A stretch of DNA of 18,027 nucleotides from Candidatus Cloacimonadota bacterium (lineage in GTDB: Bacteria > Cloacimonadota > Cloacimonadia > Cloacimonadales > TCS61). Below are positions 7,498 through 15,000 of the stretch, in pieces (the first letter of the stretch is position 1; each line of letters starts with the position of its first letter). Both the position numbers and the translations under genes were made by a program. The DNA is taken from NCBI GenBank assembly GCA_029932755.1, contig JAOZPK010000040.1, positions 1 through 18,027 on the forward strand, written 5' to 3'. Under the pieces are notes generated by a model. The model was given only the letters and a program-made list of their open reading frames with translations, was not told where the DNA came from and searched no databases.

Positions 7498-9140
7498 TTG
7501 AAGACACTACCGCCAATAAATTCTCTTAAGATTGAGTTAGTTGGAACAATATCATCTGGTATATTATAAATATGCTCTACTATTTTCCATAACCTTAGCG
7601 CTTCTGAATAATGAGGAGAATATTCTGTTATCGAATGCAGGATTGGTAAAATATATTTTTTAAGAACTCCAAGCTCGTAAGTTAGAATACTATTGAACAT
7701 AAAATCGGCATTTTCTTGAAATGGAAAAATATTTTTATTCTCTCCTTCTCTCACTGAATCCCACATCTCAAATGTCTGCTCTCCTGAATGCCCTCGGTAA
7801 TTATAATCACGAACTAATCTTCTTATCTTTCTTGAATCTGTTGTCGGGATCCGGTTGTGAGCATCAATATTGAGATTATTTAAAGCACTTACATATATTC
7901 TTAATTTTTGGTTAAAAGGAACTGATGAAGATAAAACATCATTTAGCCCGTGAATTCCTTCCATTATAAGTATCTCATTTTCTTTTAATTGCATTTTTTT
8001 ATGACTCGATTCTCTTATTCCTTGTCTGAAATTATACTTTGGTAATTCAATTTCCTTTCCATTAAGTAACTTCTGAAGATCGCTATTTAGAAGTTCGAGA
8101 TCCAAAGAATTTATATTTTCAAAATCAAAATCACCGTTCTCTTTTTTTGGAGTTAGATTTCTGGGAAGGAAATAATCGTCCATTCCAAGTATATAAGGTC
8201 TTATTCCATTAACCCTTAGATGGATAGAAAGACGTTTTGCAAAAGATGTTTTACCAGATGAAGAAGGTCCGGCAATTAATACTAGTTTAGTATCATCTTT
8301 ACGTGTAATATGTTTTGCGATATCAATTATTTTTTTCTCGTGAAGTGCTTCCTCAACCTGAATTAGATCTGTTATTTTATAGTTCTTCACAGCAATATTG
8401 ATCGCATTTACAAAATGCACACCCAAAATACTCAACCATTTATCATGTTCCTGGTGGGCAGCAAAAAGTTTTCTTGAAAGTCTGAATTTTCCATTTATTC
8501 TATTTGAGTGTCTATTTGGAAACCTTAGTATTAAGCCCGGTGCATGATAAACTATTTCAAAACTTTGTATGAATTTTGTATTATCTGCTGTTTGACCGAT
8601 TAGATAATCGTAGAAATCGCCACATTTATGTAGTTTAATTGTGCTATGAGTATTATGTTTAAGGATATCATCACGATTTTGTTTAGCAAATATTTCTTCA
8701 GCTTCATATGATGTTACTTCCACTTTTTCTATTGGCATTTCATCATCTATGATATTCTGCATTTCTAGTGATATCTGGTTAATCTCCTTTTCTGAAAATG
8801 TGTAATTAATAATTTCTGCATAAATTCCATCTCCAATTGAATGCTCTACAACTAATTTGTTATCAGTTTCAAAAATTGAGCTGAATGCTTTGCATAATAT
8901 GAATATTGATGTGTTTTTATAAATAGCATCGCCAGCAATAGTAGATCTGGAAATTCCTTCCAATATTGTTTCTGAATTTATTATAGTTGTATTATTTACA
9001 AATTTGTTATTTATTTTGCAGGTTATTATGTTTTCTTTATTTTCTATGTTCTCTTTCAGAATTTTCTTAATATTTAATGGTTTTGCAAAAGCGATCTTCT
9101 TATAATGCTCGCCATCTATTTTTATATCAACAGTAAACAA
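7491..9140 (-). CDS. TGS/ThrRS-like domain fused to uridine-kinase-type nucleoside kinase
   Basis: A 549-residue cytosolic fusion protein. Residues 1-60 resemble a TGS domain; about 61-215 resemble the threonyl-tRNA synthetase N2/SAD editing region (EHSIGDGIYAEI, IDDEMPIEKVEVTSYEAEEIF, then a GDF-x-DYL strand and PGLILRFP). Residues 280-500 are a phosphoribulokinase/uridine kinase fold with Walker A GPSSSGKT (291-298), GMDDYFLPR, EGIHGLND and RKIRRLVRDYNYRG. Proteins of this layout are annotated as nucleoside kinases; the likely reaction is ATP-dependent phosphorylation of uridine or another nucleoside, not shown here. The ThrRS editing residues are lost (CRGPH is replaced by LIGQT, about 180-184). 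The start is TTG, fixed by AGGAGG four bases before it. Overlaps the previous plus-strand gene tail to tail. Confidence 0.85.
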   Translation of the reverse strand: MFTVDIKIDGEHYKKIAFAKPLNIKKILKENIENKENIITCKINNKFVNNTTIINSETILEGISRSTIAGDAIYKNTSIFILCKAFSSIFETDNKLVVEHSIGDGIYAEIINYTFSEKEINQISLEMQNIIDDEMPIEKVEVTSYEAEEIFAKQNRDDILKHNTHSTIKLHKCGDFYDYLIGQTADNTKFIQSFEIVYHAPGLILRFPNRHSNRINGKFRLSRKLFAAHQEHDKWLSILGVHFVNAINIAVKNYKITDLIQVEEALHEKKIIDIAKHITRKDDTKLVLIAGPSSSGKTSFAKRLSIHLRVNGIRPYILGMDDYFLPRNLTPKKENGDFDFENINSLDLELLNSDLQKLLNGKEIELPKYNFRQGIRESSHKKMQLKENEILIMEGIHGLNDVLSSSVPFNQKLRIYVSALNNLNIDAHNRIPTTDSRKIRRLVRDYNYRGHSGEQTFEMWDSVREGENKNIFPFQENADFMFNSILTYELGVLKKYILPILHSITEYSPHYSEALRLWKIVEHIYNIPDDIVPTNSILREFIGGSVFNY

Positions 9141-9331
9141 GTTTCCTCCTTTGTTACAAAAAATATGTTTTATTACTCATGTTTCTACGTCAAGATAATA
9201 TTCTTCTCTTGAGTGTTAATTGCTTTTTTATAAACAAGTTGAAAAACACATTAAGCTTAACATATATTAATAGTAATATTAATATTGACTTATAATCTAC
9301 AAAAATAAATTGCGACTTTTGAGAGGTGATA
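9141..9331. promoter_or_regulatory. Divergent promoter region between the nucleoside kinase and YitT genes
   Basis: A gene-free 191-base AT-rich stretch. On the minus strand, TTGACG (complement of 9188-9193) lies 47 bases before the kinase start. On the plus strand, TTGACT (9285-9290) lies 41 bases before the YitT ATG, inside an 18-base motif (9274-9291) that recurs upstream of the response regulator. GAGGTGAT (9323-9330) is an unusually complete Shine-Dalgarno that sets the YitT start at 9332 rather than the in-frame GTG at 9326. No clear -10 boxes and no stable hairpin were seen. Confidence 0.45.
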
Positions 9332-10282
9332 ATGAATAAAAAATTAAAAAGAAATATTATACAGCATTTAGGAATAGTTGCGGGATCTATATTATTTGCA
9401 ATAGCCTATTCATGGTTTCTAGTTCCTTACAAAATTATACCTGGCGGTATTGGTGGTTTAGGGCAGATATTGTTTCACTTTTTAAATATACCAATTGGTG
9501 TATCAATGATTATGTTCAATGTCCCATTATTTATTTTGAGTTTTGTTTTCTTGGGAAAACGCTTTGGACAAAGATCTCTCTTTGGAATGTTCACAACTTC
9601 GATACTCGCTGATTTTCTAAGTTTTAAAAATCTTTATAATTTTGGCATCATAAAAGATCTTACACCCTATACATTTATGGATCACGGTAAAGAAGTTTAT
9701 GCGATGTTATCACCACAAGATATTTATTTATCTGCAATTACAGGTTCTGTTTTATTAGGCTTAGGATTAGGAATCATTTTCCGTTTCCGTGGTTCTACCG
9801 GAGGAACAGATATCCCTGTGGCTTTTCTGAAACAGAAAACCGGAATTTCTATTGGTATGGGATATTGGGTTGTAGAGACAATAATAATCATGACGATTGG
9901 GATTGTATTCAAAGATATGAAACTGATAATTTGGGGTTACGTAAATCTGTTTATAACAACTAAGCTAACCGATCTGGCAAGTGAAGGTCTACCATATGTA
10001 AAAGGTGTATATATCATTTCTGAGAAAAATAATGAGATCAAAGAAAAAATCTACGATAAAATACGTCGTGGTGTTACATTTTTTAAAGCTCAGGGTGGTT
10101 ATACGGGGGATGATTTTAATGTTTTATTTTGTGCAATGAACCGTAGGCAAGTGGCAATGATGCGTGACATAGTGAAAGATATTGATCCAACAGCTTTTGT
10201 TCTGCTAACCGATGTTAATGATGTAATGGGTTACGGTTTTCGAAGCAGAAATATAGATCTATCCGATAAAAGTTCTTCATAA
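9332..10282 (+). CDS. YitT family membrane protein (DUF161 + DUF2179)
   Basis: A 316-residue integral membrane protein. The N-terminal half has the family hallmarks: FLVPYKIIPGGIGGLGQILF in the first loop, FNVPLFILSFVFLGKRFG, and FRGSTGGTDIPVAFL in the middle, within five to six membrane helices. The C-terminal soluble domain (about 217-305, DUF2179) contains KGVYIISEKNNEIKEKI, GGYTG and VNDVMGYGF, matching the V-x-x-V-x-GxGF end of the family. The start is the ATG at 9332 with a strong Shine-Dalgarno; the in-frame GTG two codons earlier lies within that site. The biochemical role of YitT proteins is not firmly established. It appears to be a single-gene transcript, with its own promoter region and an intrinsic terminator about 37 bases after the stop. 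Confidence 0.93.
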   Translation: MNKKLKRNIIQHLGIVAGSILFAIAYSWFLVPYKIIPGGIGGLGQILFHFLNIPIGVSMIMFNVPLFILSFVFLGKRFGQRSLFGMFTTSILADFLSFKNLYNFGIIKDLTPYTFMDHGKEVYAMLSPQDIYLSAITGSVLLGLGLGIIFRFRGSTGGTDIPVAFLKQKTGISIGMGYWVVETIIIMTIGIVFKDMKLIIWGYVNLFITTKLTDLASEGLPYVKGVYIISEKNNEIKEKIYDKIRRGVTFFKAQGGYTGDDFNVLFCAMNRRQVAMMRDIVKDIDPTAFVLLTDVNDVMGYGFRSRNIDLSDKSSS

Positions 10283-10319
10283 GTATAATATCTGTTTCAA
10301 TAATATATTTACTAAATAT

Positions 10320-10362
10320 CCGTGAATAATGTTTTGTGTTTCATTCACGGTTTTATTTTTTT
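10320..10362 (+). terminator. Intrinsic terminator of the YitT gene
   Basis: CCGTGAAT (10320-10327) pairs with ATTCACGG (10343-10350), giving eight perfect pairs around a 15-base loop, followed directly by TTTTATTTTTTT (10351-10362). This is a canonical Rho-independent terminator on the plus strand and separates the YitT gene from the response regulator. Confidence 0.9.
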
Positions 10363-10374
10363 AACATTAAAGTA

Positions 10375-10400
10375 TAATATTAATGTTGACATTTATGTCA
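10375..10400 (+). promoter_or_regulatory. Upstream motif and operator-like inverted repeat before the response regulator
   Basis: The motif TAATATTAATGTTGACAT (10375-10392) matches 16 of 18 bases of the one upstream of the YitT gene. Its TTGACA is a perfect -35 hexamer, although no good -10 follows at 17 bases. Overlapping it, TGACAT-TT-ATGTCA (10387-10400) is a perfect inverted repeat with six-base arms, resembling an operator of a dimeric regulator that would block or replace the -35 contact. The rest of the gap up to 10456 is AT-rich with nothing else evident. Confidence 0.45.
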
Positions 10401-10456
10401 CTATTTAATTTTTTAAAATTAGATAATAATTTATTTTGAAGAGGGGTACAAAATAT

Positions 10457-11800
10457 ATGCATTCTATTTTAATCGTTGAAGACAATTATGATACTCAATT
10501 ACTTATTTCCAGTATATTAAGAGAAAATGGTTATCAAACATTTCTAGTTTCAGATGGCAAGGAAGTAATAAGTAGATTCAAATCATATAAGCCCGACATT
10601 GTACTATTAGATATTCAACTCCCAGGTAAAGATGGTATCTCAATATTAAAAAAGATAAAGGAAATTGATCAGAATACACTTGTTATAATGATATCCGGGA
10701 CCAGAGGAATAAAAAATATTGTAGAGACTATTAAATTAGGGGCATACGATTATGTAAGAAAACCATTTGATCAAGATGAGCTTCTAATATCCATTAAAAG
10801 AGCCTTGAAAACGAAGGAGCTTAATCAGCAAATCACTGATCTAAAGAAAAAATTATACTTTAAAAAGAATAATATAGTAATTGGGAATAGTCCTCAAATA
10901 AAAAGAATATTGAATCAAATTGATTTAATTGCTCCTACAAATATGAGTGTAATAATTCAAGGAAAAAGTGGAACCGGTAAAGAGGTCTTTGCACATCTAA
11001 TACATAAAAAGAGCATGCAGGGAAAAAGACCATTTGTTGCCTTGGATTGCGGTGCAATTCCCGATACACTTGTAGAAAGTGAATTATTTGGATACGAAAA
11101 AGGTGCATTTACGGGTGCACTGTCTTCAAAAGCAGGAAAATTTGAAGAAGCAAACGGAGGAACATTACTTTTAGATGAGATCACCAATATGCCCATCCAA
11201 GGTCAAGCAAAGCTATTGCGCGTTTTAGAAGAAAAGCAAACAACACGAATTGGTGGAATAAAACCACGTGATATTGACATCAGAGTTATAGCAACTTCCA
11301 ATAAAGATTTTTTGTTGGAGATCAAGCAAGGAAATTTCAGGGAAGATTTGTATCATCGTCTAAATGAATTTCAGATATTTCTTCCTTCTCTTTCCGAAAG
11401 AAAAGATGACATTCCTCTTTTCGCACAAGAATTCTTACTTAACGCTAATTCAAAATATAATAAAAATATCTCAGGATTTAGTTCTGAAGCGATGCAGCTC
11501 TTGTTGGATTATCATTGGTCAGGAAATGTTCGTGAATTGAAAAATGTTATTAATAGAGCTGTAATCACAACAGACAATAAGGTGATCCAACCAGAACAAT
11601 TATCAATTCAGTTACAAAATGATATTCCCAATAATTTGGTACAGCCACAAATTAGTAATTTCAATTCTTTAAAAACAATGTTGCAAGAATACGAATCTAA
11701 CATAATCCAAAGTGCTATTAATATGACAAATGGAAATAAAACTAAAGCCGCGAAATTACTTGATGTTAATATTCGAACTTTACACAGAAAAATGAGTTAA
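10457..11800 (+). CDS. Sigma-54-dependent response regulator (NtrC family)
   Basis: A 447-residue cytoplasmic transcription activator with three domains. The receiver (about 3-120) has the acidic pair E8-D9, phospho-acceptor D52 in IVLLDIQLPGKDG, the conserved Ser in MISGT, and K in RKPF. The AAA+ domain (about 143-370) has Walker A GKSGTGKE (169-176), the sigma-54 contact loop GAFTGA (216-221), Walker B LLLDE (D240, E241) and the arginine-rich FREDLYHRLNEF and WSGNVREL motifs. The Fis-type helix-turn-helix is at the end (NKTKAAKLLDVNIRTLHRKMS). The family Walker A is normally GESGTGKE; here Glu is Lys. The start is the ATG at 10457, with GAGGGGT before it; the in-frame TTG at 10436 precedes that site. 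No histidine kinase is adjacent. A sigma-54 promoter lies directly downstream, the most likely target. Confidence 0.95.
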   Translation: MHSILIVEDNYDTQLLISSILRENGYQTFLVSDGKEVISRFKSYKPDIVLLDIQLPGKDGISILKKIKEIDQNTLVIMISGTRGIKNIVETIKLGAYDYVRKPFDQDELLISIKRALKTKELNQQITDLKKKLYFKKNNIVIGNSPQIKRILNQIDLIAPTNMSVIIQGKSGTGKEVFAHLIHKKSMQGKRPFVALDCGAIPDTLVESELFGYEKGAFTGALSSKAGKFEEANGGTLLLDEITNMPIQGQAKLLRVLEEKQTTRIGGIKPRDIDIRVIATSNKDFLLEIKQGNFREDLYHRLNEFQIFLPSLSERKDDIPLFAQEFLLNANSKYNKNISGFSSEAMQLLLDYHWSGNVRELKNVINRAVITTDNKVIQPEQLSIQLQNDIPNNLVQPQISNFNSLKTMLQEYESNIIQSAINMTNGNKTKAAKLLDVNIRTLHRKMS

Positions 11801-11813
11801 AATGGGTTTTATG

Positions 11814-11832
11814 CATGGCATATGCAACCATG
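11814..11832. repeat. Small inverted repeat behind the regulator gene
   Basis: CATGG (11814-11818) and CCATG (11828-11832) flank a nine-base spacer, and the palindrome GCATATGC (11818-11825) is nested in it. It lies about 170-185 bases upstream of the predicted sigma-54 start, within range for an activator site. Arms are short, so it is only a candidate. Confidence 0.25.
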
Positions 11833-11886
11833 TCAATTATGGCACTACAAGACTTATGTGTCGTATATATTGAACATTGATTTTTT

Positions 11887-11906
11887 CTACATCAAATATG
11901 ATGTAG
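11887..11906. promoter_or_regulatory. Inverted repeat: candidate enhancer site or regulator terminator
   Basis: CTACATCA-AATA-TGATGTAG is a perfect inverted repeat with eight-base arms. It sits about 94-113 bases upstream of the predicted sigma-54 transcription start, the usual distance for an NtrC-type activator site. As RNA it would form a hairpin 87 bases after the regulator stop, followed by CTTTTATACTCTT, a poor U-tract, so it could also be a weak terminator. The two readings are not exclusive. Confidence 0.5.
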
Positions 11907-11973
11907 CTTTTATACTCTTACTTTATAATGTGTTATGTCCTTAATTGTTGTCATTTTTTGCGAATCTGTGCAG

Positions 11974-11989
11974 TGGCATGATTGTTGCA
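11974..11989 (+). promoter_or_regulatory. Sigma-54 (RpoN) -24/-12 promoter of the adhesin gene
   Basis: TGGCATG-ATTG-TTGCA matches the sigma-54 consensus TGGCACG-N4-TTGCW at every position but one, with the invariant GG and GC at the correct spacing. Transcription would start near 12000, giving a leader of about 26 bases with AGGGAGG at 12014-12020 and the ATG at 12026. It stands alone in a region without a TTGAC element and lies directly behind a gene for a sigma-54 activator. Confidence 0.85.
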
Positions 11990-11991
11990 TC

Positions 11992-12007
11992 TTATTCGAT
12001 CGAATAA
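11992..12007. promoter_or_regulatory. Perfect 16-base palindrome across the predicted transcription start
   Basis: TTATTCGATCGAATAA is perfectly self-complementary and begins three bases after the -12 element, covering positions about -8 to +8. It may be an operator for a second regulator that blocks the sigma-54 promoter. As RNA only its right half would be in the message. Confidence 0.5.
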
Positions 12008-12025
12008 AATATTAGGGAGGATAAG

Positions 12026-15000
12026 ATGAAAAAACTTTTTTGTATCGTAATGTTAGTAATTCTTTCAAGTACCCTTTTCTCACAACAAATTGAATATACC
12101 TATCCTAGAAAAAGCTATCTTAAAGAATTAACGGAACCCAGTAGAACATTTAGAGAAGATGCACCGGAAATCATTGCTTCAGGAAGTGTGAACTATACCA
12201 TAGGTGATCCACCAGTGATCGTAGCACCCAATATCACTCTGTCAAACTTCACAGAAGACATAGAAGGAATGAAAATCTATTTTACAAACAACTTCATTAT
12301 CAGTGAGGACATCATAGAACTCTCTACTGGTTTTCCCGGAGTAACTGAAAACTACGATCAATCTACCGGTATCCTTATACTTGAAGGTACGGGCTCCGCA
12401 TCTTTCTGGCAGGATGTCTGCCGACATGTACAATATCGAAATAGCAGTCCATCTCCAACTCAGGAAGTACGGGATGTTACATTCACTATTATTTCAGCTA
12501 TTTTCATCCCCTCTACAGGGCATTACTATGAATTTGTTTCAGACTATGGAATTGCCTGGTCAGATTCAAAAGCAAATGCTGATTTAGCCAATTATTACGG
12601 TCTGCAAGGATATCTTGCCACCATTACATCTCCAGAAGAAAATTTCTTTATTACAACAGAATTGGGTGGTGTTGGTTGGATAGGCGGAAGTGATGCTGAA
12701 GAACACAATCACTGGAAATGGATATGTGGTCCAGAAGAAGGAACCGAGTTCTGGGAAGGACTTTATACAGGACATCCAACTATTCCCGGTTATCCTGTAA
12801 ATAATATGTATACCAATTGGAATTACCAAGAACCTAATCAATTTTATGGAAATAATAATCCAACTATGTGGGAAGATTATCTTCATATGATCTATAATCC
12901 GTCTGTTGGACCTGTAGGTAGCTGGAATGACCTTCCCGATGCCGGTACAACGGGCAATTTTACACCTTATGGTTATGTGGTGGAATATGGTGGTATGCCC
13001 GGAGATCCTGAACTGAACCTTTATGGAACAGTTCAGGTTACAGTTACAGATTTGCATGTTACGGAGATTCTTCCCTCTGTCGGAGGTGATATTACCATTA
13101 ATGAAACTGAAAGTATCAACTTTTCTATTGATGCTTATGATCCCGGTGGAAACCCACTTACCTACAGTTGGCAAGTAGATAGTGTAGAAGTATCTATAAC
13201 CGATTCTTATGTTTTTACTACAGATTATACTTCTGCCGGTTTATATGATATAACTCTGCATGTTTCAGATGGAACAGTTAGCCAATTAAATTATATATGG
13301 AACGTAACGGTTTTAGATGTCGATGTAAATATAATAGTTAATGATATTCAACCCACTCCTGGGGATGTAACCATCAATGAAGCAGAAACGATAAATTTCT
13401 TCATTGATGCATACGACCCGGATGGAAACCCGCTGGAATATAGCTGGAAATTAGATGGAACAGAAGTTTCAATTATTAGTTCCTATGATTTCATAACAGA
13501 CTATACTTCAGAAGGTACTTATGTAATGACACTGGATGTTACAGATAACTTTGGAGCAGACAATTCACTTGCATATTTGTGGAATATAACAGTTTTGGAT
13601 GTTGATCAACCAATTGTAGTAAATGATATCCAACCTCCCCCTGGGAATATTACAATAAATGAATTGGAAAGTATCAATTTCTTAATTGACGCTTACGACC
13701 CCGATGGAAATCCGCTGGAATACAGTTGGAAACTTGATGGTGTTGAAGTTTCAATAACAGATTCCTATGATTTCACTACAGATTACACCTCAGCAGGAAC
13801 TTATGCGATGATCCTGGATGTTACCGATAATTACGGCGCAGATAATACAATTAATTACATATGGAACATTACAGTGAACGACGTTGATCGACCAATTGTA
13901 GTGAATGATATCCAGCCTCCCCCGGGAAATATTACAATAAATGAATTGCAAACAATTAACTTCTTAATTGATGCTTATGATCCGGATGGAAATCCACTGG
14001 AATACAGTTGGAAACTTGATGGAACTGAAATTTCCACTACAGATACTTATGATTTCATTACAAATTATACCTCATCAGGAATTTATATTGTAACATTGGA
14101 TGTAACTGATAACTTTGGAGCAGATAATACACTTGCATATTTGTGGAATGTTACGGTTATTGATATTGATCAGCCGATAGTAGTAGATGAATTGCTTCCA
14201 GCACCCGGCAGTTACACAATTAACGAAACGGAAAGTATAAACTTCTCTATCGACGCTTACGATCCTGATGGAAATCCACTGGAATACAGTTGGAAATTGG
14301 ATGGAACAGAAGTTTCAACTGTAAACATATATGATTATATAACCGATTATAACTCTGCTGGTGAACACATAATAACACTTGAAGTAACTGACAATTTTGC
14401 ATCAGATAATACACTTTCATATCTTTGGAACGTAACGGTTATTGATGTGGATCAGCCGATAGTTGTAAATGATATTCAACCCCCTCCAGGAAATGTAACA
14501 ATCAACGAAGCAGAAAGTATAAACTTCTCTATCGATGCTTACGACCCAGATGGGAATCCACTGGAATATAGCTGGAAGCTAAATGGAACAGAAGTTTCTA
14601 CTATTAGTTCCTATGATTTTATTACAGATTATACATCAGCCGGAACTTATGTGATAAGATTGGATGTAACAGATAACTTCCAATCTGATAATACACTTTT
14701 CTATTTGTGGGATGTAACTGTTTTAGATGTAGATCAAGCCATAGTTGTTACCGATATCCAACCTCCCCCGGGAGACATAACTATAAATGAATTGGAAAGT
14801 ATCAACTTCTTAATTGATGCATATGACCCGGATGGAAACCTTCTGGAGTACAGTTGGGAACTGGATGGTGTTGAAGTTTCTATAACAGATTCCTATGACT
14901 TTACTACAAACTATAACTCAGCAGGAACTTATGTGATGATCTTAGATGTTACCGATAATTATGCTACGGATAGTACAATTAATTACACATGGGATATAAC

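Noticed and set aside
9251..9260. TTAAGCTTAA, a perfect 10-base palindrome upstream of the YitT gene
   Set aside because: Short and made mostly of A and T in an AT-rich region; expected by chance and not repeated elsewhere in the window.
10961..10984. Glu to Lys change in the Walker A motif of the regulator (GKSGTGKE)
   Set aside because: The catalytic GxGK[ES]-type residues (G, K, E) remain and the rest of the AAA+ domain is intact, so loss of ATPase activity is not implied.
12584..13174. 196-codon open frame on the minus strand within the lectin domain
   Set aside because: It is antisense to a domain with clear C-type lectin motifs, has no Shine-Dalgarno and gives no recognisable protein.
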